A stretch of 64,000 nucleotides of DNA from Streptomyces sp. NBC_00704 (GCF_036226605.1 NZ_CP109000.1:3406501-3470500); one strand, 5' to 3'; numbered from the stretch's first letter, positions 45,908 to 54,616 are shown. Notes: a model not told the origin generated them from the sequence alone. Made by a program: numbers and translations.

Positions 45908-46717
45908 TCAGCCGAACTGCACCGACCGCTTGGCCAGCCCCATCCAGAAGCCGTCGATCACGGACTTCTGGGAGTCCAGCTCGCCGGACACCTCCGCCGC
46001 GCCCATGGTCACGAAGAGCGGAGCGAAGTGCTCGGTGCGCGGGTGGGCGTACCGGCCGGCCGGCGCCTTGCGGAGGAAGTCGAGCAGGCCGTCCCAGTCC
46101 CGGCTCTCCAGCACGCGCCGCCCCCAGTCGTCGAACTCGGCCGACCAGGTCGGCACTCCGCCGCCCGGATGCCGCAGGGCGGCCAGGTTGTGGGTGAAGA
46201 ACCCCGAGCCCACGATGAGGACGCCTTCGTCGCGCAGCGGAGCGAGCCTGCGGCCGATCTCCATCAGCTTCACGGGGTCGAGGGTCGGCATGGAAACCTG
46301 GAGGACGGGGATGTCGGCGGCCGGGAACATCTCGACGAGCGGGACATAGGCGCCGTGGTCGAGACCCCGGTCGGGGATGTCCTGTACGGGGGTGCCCGGA
46401 GCGCGCAGCAGCTTGCGCACGCTCTCGGCGAGTTCCGGTGCGCCGGGCGCTTCGTACTTCACCGCGTAGTAGTGCTCGGGGAAGCCCCAGAAGTCGTAGA
46501 CGAGGGGGACGGGGTCGACGGCGCCGAGGGCCAGCGGGGCCTCTTCCCAGTGGGCGGAGACCATGAGGATCGCCTTGGGCCGGGGCAGTTCGGCGGACCA
46601 TGCGGCGAGTTCGCCGGGCCAGACCGGGTCGTCCGCGAGCGGCGGGGCGCCGTGGCTGAGGTAGAGCGCGGGCATGCGCTCCGGGGGACGGGTGAGCTCC
46701 TGGGTTGCGGCGGACAT
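45908..46717 (-). CDS. DODA-type extradiol ring-opening dioxygenase
   Basis: The 269-residue LigB-fold enzyme (4,5-DOPA dioxygenase/YgiD type) has metal ligands in YLSHGAPPL, VSAHWEE and GVLIVGSGFFTHNL, plus the conserved LDHGAYVPL segment. It cleaves catecholic rings beside a hydroxyl group using O2. ATG 46717 follows AAGGAG. It is divergent from a MarR gene and the two share a long inverted repeat, so phenolic or quinone induction is likely. Confidence 0.92.
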   Translation of the reverse strand: MSAATQELTRPPERMPALYLSHGAPPLADDPVWPGELAAWSAELPRPKAILMVSAHWEEAPLALGAVDPVPLVYDFWGFPEHYYAVKYEAPGAPELAESVRKLLRAPGTPVQDIPDRGLDHGAYVPLVEMFPAADIPVLQVSMPTLDPVKLMEIGRRLAPLRDEGVLIVGSGFFTHNLAALRHPGGGVPTWSAEFDDWGRRVLESRDWDGLLDFLRKAPAGRYAHPRTEHFAPLFVTMGAAEVSGELDSQKSVIDGFWMGLAKRSVQFG

Positions 46718-46782
46718 GACGGCGACTCCTTCCGGGACCTCGGCCCCTGGTTCCGGAGTACCCACGCACTCCCGGACAGTTG

Positions 46783-46840
46783 CTTGAAATCTAAAACGAC
46801 AACGTCGGCGAGCATATTCCCCAGTGGTTTAAATTTCAAG
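46783..46840. promoter_or_regulatory. MarR operator candidates between dioxygenase and MarR genes
   Basis: CTTGAAATCTAAA (46783-46795) and TTTAAATTTCAAG (46828-46840) form an inverted repeat matching at 12 of 13 positions. They are AT-rich in a 70% GC background and lie 24-66 bp before the two start codons. Confidence 0.65.
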
Positions 46841-46863
46841 AAGCGCCCGTTTACAGTGGGAGC

Positions 46864-47373
46864 ATGAAGACGGCATCCGCATCCGCTGAAGAGCCCCGCT
46901 GGCTCACCGCCGAGGAACAGCGCATCTGGCGCTCCTACGTGCACGCCACCACCCTGCTGGAGGACCACATGGACCGCCAGCTCCAGCGCGACGCGGGGAT
47001 GCCGCACGTCTACTACGGCCTTCTGGTCAAGCTCGCCGAGTGCCCGGAGCGACGGCTGCGGATGACCGAGCTGGCCAAGCACGCGAAGATCACCCGCTCC
47101 CGTCTCTCGCACGCCGTCGCCCGGCTGGAGAAGAACGGCTGGGTGCGCAGGGAGGACTGCCCCTCCGACAAGCGCGGCCAGTTCGCCGTGCTGACCGACG
47201 AGGGCCTGGAGATGCTCAAGCGCGCCGCGCCGGGCCACGTGGCCGTCGTCCGCAACGCCGTGTTCGACCGGCTCAGCCCGGAACAGCAGAAGTCCCTCGG
47301 CGAGATCATGCAGATCGTCGCCGAGGGACTTCAGCCGGAAGAAGCGGGTGCGGACCTGCCCTGGCTGCGCTAG
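46864..47373 (+). CDS. MarR family regulator
   Basis: The 169-residue protein has the MarR winged helix (RLRMTELAKHAKITRSRLSHAVARLEKNGWVRREDCPSDKRGQFAVLTDEG, residues about 61-110) between dimerisation helices. ATG 46864 has GTGGGAG upstream. It is divergent from the DODA dioxygenase gene and probably represses both genes through the AT-rich inverted repeat. Confidence 0.93.
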   Translation: MKTASASAEEPRWLTAEEQRIWRSYVHATTLLEDHMDRQLQRDAGMPHVYYGLLVKLAECPERRLRMTELAKHAKITRSRLSHAVARLEKNGWVRREDCPSDKRGQFAVLTDEGLEMLKRAAPGHVAVVRNAVFDRLSPEQQKSLGEIMQIVAEGLQPEEAGADLPWLR

Positions 47374-47537
47374 CAGGTCCGCAACCGGTCCCCGTCGTCC
47401 TCATCGTCCCGGGGATCCCCGTAAGCCCCGTAGCCCCCGGGATCCCCGTAGTCCCCGGGATCCCGCAAGCCCCGGACCCCGTAAGCCCCGTAGTCCCCGC
47501 TGCGCCGCCGGTCCCGGCCCTTTCCGGCCCTTTCCGG

Positions 47538-47571
47538 CCTTGCCCGCCCGGACGGATCCGGGCGGGCAAGG
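47538..47571. terminator. Bidirectional terminator between MarR and MFS genes
   Basis: This is a perfect 15 bp stem (CCTTGCCCGCCCGGA and complement) with a 4 nt loop in the 340 bp convergent gap. The rest of the gap consists of CCCCGTA(A/G)GCCCC-like short repeats (47400-47500) and GGTACCGGT-rich stretches; no gene is seen. Confidence 0.7.
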
Positions 47572-47713
47572 GGCAGGCGACGCGGCGGCCGCGTGGGTAC
47601 GGGTACCGGTACCGGTGCCCGGTGTCGGTGCGGGTACCGCTACGGGCGTCCGTTATGGCTACCGGGACCTCTGCGGGTGCCTCGACGGGTACCTCTACGG
47701 ACATCCGTCCGGG

Positions 47714-49255
47714 TCAGTGGACCATCACCGGGACCGCGTCCTCGGCGTCCTTCGCGCCGGAGCCGGCGACCGCGCCGCCCATGTCCGGCTTGCCGGCGTT
47801 GACGAGGGTCAGGGCGATCGTGGCGGCCGCGACCAGGATGCCGACGGCGAACCAGATGGCGCTGGTGTAGCCGTGCACCATGCCCTCCAGCTGCACCAGC
47901 TGCTGCTGCGGCTTGGAGGCGGCGCCCGTCATGTGGTCCTTGATGTACGACGTCGTCGCGGACGCGGCGATCGTGTTCAGCAGAGCGGTGCCGATGGCGC
48001 CGCCGACCTGCTGCGAGGTGTTGACCATCGCGGAGGCGACACCGGCGTCACGCGGCTCGACGCCCTGCGTGGCCAGCGACATGGCCGGCATGAACGCCGT
48101 GCCCATGCCCAGACCGAGCAGCAGCATCGCCGGCAGCAGCACGGCCGCGTAGGACGAGCCGATCTCCAGCCGGGTCAGCAGCAGCATGCCGAGCGCGGCG
48201 ACCAGGAAGCCCGGGCCCATCAGCAGGCGGGGGGCCACCCGGGTCATCAGGCGGGTGCCGATCTGGGTGGAGCCGGTGATCATGCCCGCGATCATCGGGA
48301 GGAAGGCGAAACCGGTCTTGACCGGCGAGTAACCCTTCACGATCTGGAGGTAGTAGGTCAGGAAGAGGAACAGACCGAACATCGCGATGATCGCGAGGCC
48401 CAGGGAGAGGTAGATGCCGCCGCGGTTGCGCTCGGTGATCACGCGCAGGGGCAGCAGCGGGGCCTTGACCTTGGACTCGACGACGACGAAGGCGGCCAGC
48501 AGCACGGCCGACGCGACGAACATGCCGACGGTCACGGAGTCGCTCCACCCCTCGGACTCGGCGCGGGTGAACCCGTAGACCAGCGAGACCAGACCCAGGG
48601 TGGACAGGACGACGCCCGGGATGTCGAGAGCGGAGCGGTTGCGGCCGCCCTCGGGCTCACGGATGACGAAGTAGGCGCCGGCCGCGGCGAGGATCGCGAA
48701 CGGGATGTTCACGAAGAACGTCCAGCGCCAGTCCAGGTACTCGGTGAGGAAACCGCCGAGGATCAGGCCGACGGCGCCGCCGCCGCCCGCGATCGCGCCG
48801 TAGATGCCGAAGGCCTTGGCGCGCTCCTTGGCGTCCGTGAACATCACGGCGAGCAGGGAGAGCGCGGCGGGCGCGAGCAGCGCGCCGAACGCGCCCTGCA
48901 GCGCGCGGGCGCCGAACATCATCGCCTCGTTGGCGGCCGCGCCGCCGAGCGCGGAGGCCGCGGCGAAGCCGCCGAGACCGACGACGAAGGCCCGCTTGCG
49001 GCCCCACAGGTCGGCTATGCGGCCGCCGAAGAGCAGCAGACCGCCGAAGGCGAGGGCATAGGCGGTGACGATCCACTGCCGGTTGCCGTCGGAGATGCCC
49101 AGGTCCACCTGGGCCGACGGCATCGCGATGTTCACGATGGTCGCGTCGAGGACGACCATCAGCTGGGCGAGAGCGATGAAGGCCAGCGCTTTCCAGCGGT
49201 TGGCGTCCGGGACGCCTGCCCTGGGGGCCGGGGCCTTCTGGACTGTTTCAGACAT
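47714..49255 (-). CDS. DHA2-type MFS exporter
   Basis: The 513-residue, 14-helix transporter has motif A GGRIADLWGRKR (about residues 72-83), VVLDATIVNIAMPS in helix 1 and the DHA2-typical WRWTFFVNIPFA. It resembles exporters of antibiotics such as EmrB/QacA. It lies downstream of a TetR gene on the same strand, with a 395 bp gap that holds its promoter and short-sequence repeats. ATG 49255 is the likely start. Confidence 0.9.
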   Translation of the reverse strand: MSETVQKAPAPRAGVPDANRWKALAFIALAQLMVVLDATIVNIAMPSAQVDLGISDGNRQWIVTAYALAFGGLLLFGGRIADLWGRKRAFVVGLGGFAAASALGGAAANEAMMFGARALQGAFGALLAPAALSLLAVMFTDAKERAKAFGIYGAIAGGGGAVGLILGGFLTEYLDWRWTFFVNIPFAILAAAGAYFVIREPEGGRNRSALDIPGVVLSTLGLVSLVYGFTRAESEGWSDSVTVGMFVASAVLLAAFVVVESKVKAPLLPLRVITERNRGGIYLSLGLAIIAMFGLFLFLTYYLQIVKGYSPVKTGFAFLPMIAGMITGSTQIGTRLMTRVAPRLLMGPGFLVAALGMLLLTRLEIGSSYAAVLLPAMLLLGLGMGTAFMPAMSLATQGVEPRDAGVASAMVNTSQQVGGAIGTALLNTIAASATTSYIKDHMTGAASKPQQQLVQLEGMVHGYTSAIWFAVGILVAAATIALTLVNAGKPDMGGAVAGSGAKDAEDAVPVMVH

Positions 49256-49650
49256 GGGGATACCCGCTTCGGTACTTCGTGACGGAAAAAATATGGAGGG
49301 AACTGAAGAAAACGAAAGAAAAGGGTGCCGCGGTGGGCATGACGGACGACTGGTCGGACGGTGAGGGCTCAGGTTGAAGACGGGACGACGCACCGGACGG
49401 CGGTCCCGGCCATGACGACCGGGCGGCTGGGCGACCGGGATCCGGGCTTCCGGGCCGTCCTCACTGACGGCCGATGCGCTCGACTCCCGACGCGTGTATC
49501 GACTGCTGCGACTCCGCGAACTAATCGCTCACTTGCTAGCTAGCTCATTGGCTCGCTCGCTCGCTTGCTCAGTCACTCAGTCACTCATTCTCTGATCGCT
49601 GGATCACGGATCACGATCACTGGATCGTTCGATCGATCAAGGGCCGGCCG
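49256..49650. other. 395 bp gap with short tandem repeats
   Basis: Between 49520 and 49650 the sequence is unusually AT-rich and built of repeated tetramers and octamers: GCTAGCTAGCTC, GCTCGCTCGCTCGCTTGCTC, AGTCACTC three times, and GGATCAC/GATCACTGGATCG. No gene is seen. It lies upstream of the MFS exporter and downstream of TetR. Confidence 0.55.
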
Positions 49651-50301
49651 CTAGGGCCGGCGCAGGTCCTCCATGGTCATGGGGGCCCCCGGAAGCACGG
49701 AGGGGGCCGGGGCCCGCAGTCCGTCCAGGAACAGTTGCAGGTGGCGGTGGACGAAGCGGTCGACGCTCGGGCAGGCGGTACCGGCCGGGGGCCTGCTGAG
49801 CTGCGCCACCACGATCATCAGATCCCCCACGCCGACGTCGGGCCGGAGCTGCCCGGCCGACTTCGCGCGGTCCATGACCTCCTCGATGATCCGCTCGACC
49901 CGTTCACGGGCGGCCTCGAGGTCGGGGTGGTGCTCGTCGAAGGTGCTGGAGACCATCGGGCACAGCGCGCTGATCCGCTCGTCGGCGGCCGCGTGCACGA
50001 ATCGCTCCAGCGCCCCGAAGGCGTCGCCGGTCTCGTCGAGGGCGACCTGCCCGGCCCGGACCGTACGGTCCAGCACCGAGCAGACGACCTCGCGGACCAG
50101 CGCGTCCCGGTCGGGGAAGTTGCGGTACACCGTGGCGTTGCCGACGCCGGCCCGGCGAGCGATCTCGTCGAGCGGCACATCAGGGCCGAACTCGGTGAAC
50201 ATCTCACGGGCGGCGGTGACGATCCGCTCCCGGTTGCGCAGGGCGTCGGCACGGGGCCGGGGCGCCTTGCGCGCTGCGGGGATCGCGGTCGCGGTCTGCA
50301 C
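49651..50301 (-). CDS. TetR family regulator
   Basis: The 216-residue protein has a TetR HTH (PLDEIARRAGVGNATVYRNFPDRDALVREV, about residues 43-72) and a C-terminal domain of the type found with MFS exporters. GTG 50301 follows AGGAG at 7 nt. It precedes the DHA2 exporter on the same strand and probably represses it. Confidence 0.92.
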   Translation of the reverse strand: MQTATAIPAARKAPRPRADALRNRERIVTAAREMFTEFGPDVPLDEIARRAGVGNATVYRNFPDRDALVREVVCSVLDRTVRAGQVALDETGDAFGALERFVHAAADERISALCPMVSSTFDEHHPDLEAARERVERIIEEVMDRAKSAGQLRPDVGVGDLMIVVAQLSRPPAGTACPSVDRFVHRHLQLFLDGLRAPAPSVLPGAPMTMEDLRRP

Positions 50302-50768
50302 GGCGTACTCCTGTCTGGGGCTCTGAGCCGACTCGCGCGACCCGCCGGAAACGGATCCGGCCGACGACGAGTCCGACTCGGGGCTGAGATGCGATCCGGG
50401 GAGCCAGTCCCCGTTTCACTCGGACACATGGCTAAACGGGGAAGGCGTCCCCGGTTATTTCCCGGATCCGAAACTTTCTTCCTGTGACCTGGGTCACACC
50501 CTTGGGCACGTCCTTCGATGCGTCCACTGGGACGCGTCGCTGGGGGCGCGTCGGGCGCGCCCCGCCGAGCGCCGCCCGAACCCCCGGCGGGAACGCCGAA
50601 GTCGCATACCGAACTCGAGCGGCCGCCCCGGCCGGGGGGCCAAGGCGGCATACCGGCCGGTAATCCACGATCGGTCTCCTCCAACGCGCGTCCGCGGACG
50701 GTCCGGCAGAGGGTGATCGAAAGGGTGCAGCCGGTGACCGGTGGCTGCCTGGAGCGAAAGGCCCCTGC
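50302..50768. other. 467 bp divergent intergenic region
   Basis: No gene is supported. It contains a Crp-type palindrome at 50483-50498 and GC-rich low-complexity sequence. Promoters of the TetR gene (left) and metalloprotease (right) must lie here but could not be pinpointed. Confidence 0.5.
50483..50498. promoter_or_regulatory. Crp-like binding site candidate
   Basis: TGTGACC-TG-GGTCACA has perfect 7 bp arms and fits both the classical TGTGA-N6-TCACA and the Streptomyces Crp consensus GTG-N6-G-N-CAC. It lies 270 bp upstream of the secreted metalloprotease and 182 bp from the TetR start. Confidence 0.5.
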
Positions 50769-52082
50769 ATGCAGCCGCAGCCCGTGCGCACCGCCCGGGA
50801 CGCCCTGAGCCGCCGGATACGCCCGCGCCGCGTCGCCGCGTTCGCCTCGGTCACCGTCCTGACGCTGGCGGTCAGCACCTCTGCGGGCACGGGCCACCGA
50901 CTGCCGGTCCCCGGCTCGACGACGGCCGGTGCGGGCCCCGTCGCACTGGCCCGCTCCGCCGCCCTCGCGCCCTGCATGATCAACCCCGGCTCGGCCGTCC
51001 AGATGTCCGAGGGCCTGCCCACCCCCGGCGGCTACTCCCGCTCCACCGGCACCGTCCGCGCCCTCACCCTGATGATCGACTTCTCGGACGCGCCCGGCCG
51101 GGGCAGCGCGCTCAGCCGCTACCGCGAGTTCTTCCCCCAGACCGAGGCGTGGTTCCGCACGGCCTCCTACGGCCGTCTCGACTACCGCGCCGAGACCCCC
51201 GTCCGGCACTGGCTGCGCATGCCCAAGCCGTTCCACGCGTACGGGATAGAACGCGGCGCGCCCTTCGACCCCGGCTACCGCGAACTCGTCCAGGACATGG
51301 TCGCCGCCGCCGACCCGAGCGTCGACTTCCGCGCCTACGACCTCCTGAACGTGCTGGTCACCCCCAACGCCGGGCCCTCCGCTCTGGACACGGTCCTGTC
51401 GGTGACGTTCGCCGGCAACCTGGAGGCGCCGGTCGCCGACGGGGTCGCCGTGGCCAACGCGTCCTTCGTCTACTCACGCCAGGACGACGGCTCGGGCTCC
51501 TACGACCACACCGGCTACCGGGTCCTGCCGCACGAGAACGGCCATGTCTTCGGCCTGCCCGACCTCTACACCCAGGAGGGCGGAGGCGCCGTCGGCCACT
51601 GGGACATCATGAGCGAGGACTGGGGGGCCAACAACGACATGCTCGGCTGGCACAAATGGAAGCTCGGCTGGCTGGACGCCTCCCAGATCTCCTGCGCGGC
51701 GGCCGCGGGGACCAGGGAGTACACCCTGACCCCGCTCTCGCGCGCGGGCGGCCCGAAACTGGTCTTCGTCCCCATCGGCGACCGCACCGGCTACGCCGTC
51801 GAACTGCGCACCCGCGGCGGCAACGACGAGAACGTGTGCCGGCCGGGCGTCCTCGTCTACAAGGTCGACGCCGACGTCGACACCGGCATGGGCCCGGTGA
51901 CCGTCTACGACTCCCGCACCGACAGCGGCGGCTGCACCCGCAGCCCCAACGTCCACGCGGAACTCTCCGACGCCCCCTTCACCCCGGGCGAGACGTTCAA
52001 GGACCCCAAGCGCGGCATCAGCATCACGGTCGCCGAAGCGGACCCACAGGGAAACTACCGGGTACGGGTGACACGCAAGTAG
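50769..52082 (+). CDS. Secreted M6-like metalloprotease
   Basis: The 437-residue secreted protein has a twin-arginine-like basic start (SRRIRPRRVAAFASVTVLTLAVSTSAG), a propeptide-like region and an M6 (immune inhibitor A-type) peptidase domain. The zinc motif is HENGH at residues 255-259 followed by VFGLPDLY, the Met-turn is likely WDIMSEDWG. ATG 50769 follows GAAAGG at 8 nt. The HExxH motif is intact in the form HENGH. Confidence 0.9.
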   Translation: MQPQPVRTARDALSRRIRPRRVAAFASVTVLTLAVSTSAGTGHRLPVPGSTTAGAGPVALARSAALAPCMINPGSAVQMSEGLPTPGGYSRSTGTVRALTLMIDFSDAPGRGSALSRYREFFPQTEAWFRTASYGRLDYRAETPVRHWLRMPKPFHAYGIERGAPFDPGYRELVQDMVAAADPSVDFRAYDLLNVLVTPNAGPSALDTVLSVTFAGNLEAPVADGVAVANASFVYSRQDDGSGSYDHTGYRVLPHENGHVFGLPDLYTQEGGGAVGHWDIMSEDWGANNDMLGWHKWKLGWLDASQISCAAAAGTREYTLTPLSRAGGPKLVFVPIGDRTGYAVELRTRGGNDENVCRPGVLVYKVDADVDTGMGPVTVYDSRTDSGGCTRSPNVHAELSDAPFTPGETFKDPKRGISITVAEADPQGNYRVRVTRK

Positions 52083-52204
52083 TCCACCCGCCCCCGCACC
52101 CCTCCGCCCGCCACCACAGCTCTCCGCCCCCCAGCGCGCTCCCCCGTTACGGTGTCCGTGAAACCCACGAGGCCCGTCAGGTCCTGCCGGGACCCGTAGG
52201 CCCT

Positions 52205-52279
52205 GTCAGGGCCCGAAGGTCTTCTCAGGGCCCGTAGGCCTTCTCAGGACCCGTAGGTCTGTCAGGACCCGCAAGGCCA
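52205..52279 (+). repeat. Four tandem about 19 bp repeats upstream of the IclR gene
   Basis: Units (C/G)TCAGG(G/A)CCCG(T/A)AGG(C/T)CTT start at 52205, 52224, 52243 and 52261, ending 30 bp before the start codon. A degenerate copy precedes them near 52177. Confidence 0.65.
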
Positions 52280-52309
52280 CTCACGTACGACGGGGAGCAC
52301 AAGCCGCCC

Positions 52310-53929
52310 ATGCCACTGCCCGACTCCATCCCGGCGCCCCCCGCCGAGGCGGTAGCCCCGCTGATGCGCGGCGTCGCCGTACTGCAACGGCTCACCGAGG
52401 CGAACGGCGTGCTGAGTCCGAGCGCCCTCGAACGCGCCACGGGCCTGGCGCGCTCCACCGTGGACCGGATCGTCGCCACCCTCGCCCGCATGGGATACGT
52501 CCGCCTCGACGGCCGCGACGCCACCCTGACGCCCCGCGTGATGGAGCTGGGCAACGCCTATCTGGCCGCCCTGCGCCTGCCCGACCTGCTGTCCGGGCAC
52601 GCGGACGCGCTGGCCGACGAACTCGACGAGTCCGTCTCCCTGGCCGTCGCCGACCGCGACGGCATCCGCTTCGTCCACCAGGCGACCCGCCGGCGCGCGC
52701 TGTCCCTGAGCTTCCGCATCGGCGACCTCCTCCCGGCCGAACGCACCGCGCCGGGACCGCTGTTCGCGACGGAGTGGACGACCGACGCCTGGCGGACCTG
52801 GCGCACCCGCAGGCAGCAGGACCCGCACCACCGCGGCTTCCCCACCGTCCCGCCCGTCCGACATCCGCCGACCGACACGGAGGCGTCCCAGGACTTCGAA
52901 CGCCGGACCGCGGACGCCGCCTCCGCGCACTACGCCCTGGACGACCAGCTGATCGAACCCGGCCTGGTGGCCGTCTCCGTCCCCGTACGGGACCCCCGTA
53001 CGGGGCGGATCGCGTGCGTCGCGAGCGTCGTCAGCCACACCAGCCGCCACACGGCGGCCGACCTGCGCGGCGCACTGCTGCCGCGGCTGCGGGCGACCGT
53101 CGCGGCGATGGAGGAGACGCTGCGCCAGGCGCCGCCCCCCGCGCCAGGCCCGCCGCGCTCCGGCCTGGCGATCTGGACGGGGGCGTCGAAGCAGGAACTG
53201 GGCCGCGAGTTCGTCGAGTCCCTGGCCCGCGGCCTGACCGTCCTGACGGCGTTCGGCGAGGGCAGGGCGGAACTGACCCTGACGGACATCGCAAAGGCCA
53301 CGGGCCTGGCGAGAGCGACGGCCCGCCGCGCCCTGATCACCTACGAACACCTGGGCCTGCTGACCCCGACCACCACCACCATCGCCACCACCACAGCCGC
53401 GACGGACCGCCAGCCCCCACACCGGACCTTCGCCCTCACCCCGCGCGTCCTGTCCCTGGGCTTCCCGCCGCTCTCCCGCACCTCCCTCCCCCAGATCGCG
53501 CTCCCGCACCTGCGGACCCTGACGGACGCCGTCCAGGAGACGACGGCCCTGGCCGTCCTGACCGAGCCGGGCGACGAGATCCGGTACACGGCCCGGGTGC
53601 CCGCGAGCCACGTCATGAGCGTGGACGTACGGCCGGGCACCCGCCTGCCCGCCGGCAGGACAACGGCAGGCCGCCTGCTCCTGGAGAAGCCCCCTGCCCC
53701 CTACACGGTGAGGGACGAGGAACTGGAACAGGGCGTGCGCTCCATCGCGGTCCCGGTCCACGACCGGACGGGCCGCGTGATCGCCGCCCTGAACGCGGCC
53801 ACCCACGTGGCCCGCCGCACGACCGAGGAGTGCGTCGACGACATCCTCCCCGCCCTGACCTCAACCGCCGCCCACATCGAGACAGACCTCCACACCGCCG
53901 CCCGCTTCACCCGCGTCCCCCTGACCTGA
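52310..53929 (+). CDS. Tandem duplicated IclR-type regulator (IclR-IclR fusion)
   Basis: The 539-residue protein is twice the usual IclR length. The first half (1-275) has an HTH (LSPSALERATGLARSTVDRIVATLARMGYV) and an effector domain. The second half (290-539) repeats this: HTH LTLTDIAKATGLARATARRALITYEHLGLL, then an effector domain ending SIAVPVHDRTGRVIAALNAATH. It resembles paired PcaR/PobR-like regulators of aromatic catabolism fused in one chain. ATG 52310 has GGGGAG 12 nt upstream. No catabolic genes are adjacent. Confidence 0.9.
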   Translation: MPLPDSIPAPPAEAVAPLMRGVAVLQRLTEANGVLSPSALERATGLARSTVDRIVATLARMGYVRLDGRDATLTPRVMELGNAYLAALRLPDLLSGHADALADELDESVSLAVADRDGIRFVHQATRRRALSLSFRIGDLLPAERTAPGPLFATEWTTDAWRTWRTRRQQDPHHRGFPTVPPVRHPPTDTEASQDFERRTADAASAHYALDDQLIEPGLVAVSVPVRDPRTGRIACVASVVSHTSRHTAADLRGALLPRLRATVAAMEETLRQAPPPAPGPPRSGLAIWTGASKQELGREFVESLARGLTVLTAFGEGRAELTLTDIAKATGLARATARRALITYEHLGLLTPTTTTIATTTAATDRQPPHRTFALTPRVLSLGFPPLSRTSLPQIALPHLRTLTDAVQETTALAVLTEPGDEIRYTARVPASHVMSVDVRPGTRLPAGRTTAGRLLLEKPPAPYTVRDEELEQGVRSIAVPVHDRTGRVIAALNAATHVARRTTEECVDDILPALTSTAAHIETDLHTAARFTRVPLT

Positions 53930-53993
53930 CCCCCCACGCCCCACACCCCAGATCCGGTACGCTGACGCCAGTGACCCACAGGGCCACCACCCC

Positions 53994-54066
53994 GCCTTCG
54001 TAGCTCAGGGGATAGAGCACCGCTCTCCTAAAGCGGGTGTCGCAGGTTCGAATCCTGCCGGGGGCA
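53994..54066 (+). tRNA. tRNA-Arg (anticodon CCU), attachment-site tRNA
   Basis: A 73 nt cloverleaf: acceptor GCCTTCG/CGGGGGC, anticodon loop CTCCTAA, T-arm GCAGG-TTCGAAT-CCTGC, discriminator A, no encoded CCA. An integrase-bearing element begins directly behind it, so its 3' end is the likely attB/attL core. A TACGCT -10-like hexamer lies at 53958-53963. Confidence 0.95.
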
Positions 54067-54067
54067 C
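54042..54067 (+). other. Probable attL core (tRNA-Arg 3' end)
   Basis: The T-arm and 3' acceptor of tRNA-Arg(CCU) are the typical crossover site for actinomycete tyrosine integrases. A second copy (attR) was looked for in 54067-64000 on both strands and not found, so the right junction is beyond the window or diverged. Confidence 0.5.
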
Positions 54068-54178
54068 AGAGAAACACCTGGTCAAGGGCCCTTCCGTCCA
54101 TCGGACGGGAGGGCCTTCGTACTCGCAGCACACATATGGCACACATGTCGCTGCGGGCAGAGGTGGGGAGCTGGTGCG

Positions 54179-54526
54179 ATGCCCGCGAAGGATGAGCTGG
54201 CCCGGCGACGCTACGACAAGCTGGTCGACCGGCTTGAGTCGCTGATGCGGGCCGCGCTGAAGCCGGAGTACGAGGGCTACTACGGTCAGCTGATCCTCAG
54301 CGCGGACGATCTTGCGGAGATGGGCGAGATCAAGGATGTCCGGCGTGCCGCCAGGGAGGCGGGACAGCGTCTCAGCTGGAAGACGACCACCCGTCTCGTC
54401 GGTGGAAGGCTCTTCGTCCTCGACGAGCGCGAGGTGCCCGAGAGGATCGAGCGGTTGGCTGGGGATGCGGCCGCTGCTGCGATGGACCGGTTCTGGGACG
54501 AGAGCCGTCGGCCGCGACTGACCTGA
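54179..54526 (+). CDS. Small element-borne protein of unknown function (115 aa)
   Basis: The 115-residue soluble protein has a mostly helical, charged composition (RRRYDKLVDRLESLMRAALKPEYEGYYGQL). Its C-terminal part has LSWKTTTRLVGGRLFVLDEREVPERI, reminiscent of a small winged-helix wing. No family was recognised. ATG 54179 is preceded by GGGGAG. It lies alone between attL and the convergent integrase gene, separated from it by a strong terminator. A role in excision control is only a guess. Confidence 0.7.
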   Translation: MPAKDELARRRYDKLVDRLESLMRAALKPEYEGYYGQLILSADDLAEMGEIKDVRRAAREAGQRLSWKTTTRLVGGRLFVLDEREVPERIERLAGDAAAAAMDRFWDESRRPRLT

Positions 54527-54540
54527 TCCGAGGAAGACGC

Positions 54541-54582
54541 AAGGGGGCACCCCACCGCATCAGCGCGGTGGGGTGCCCCCTT
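54541..54582. terminator. Bidirectional terminator at the integrase gene end
   Basis: This is a perfect 18 bp stem (AAGGGGGCACCCCACCGC and complement) with a 6 nt loop between the convergent small gene and the integrase gene. It is followed by TTCGGTT on the plus strand. Confidence 0.8.
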
Positions 54583-54616
54583 CGGTTACGGCGCCCCGGC
54601 ACGGGTTAGGCACACA

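Noticed and set aside
47400..47713. CCCCGTAAGCCCC-like repeats considered as a CRISPR array
   Set aside because: Units are short, irregular and without unique spacers; simple low-complexity sequence.
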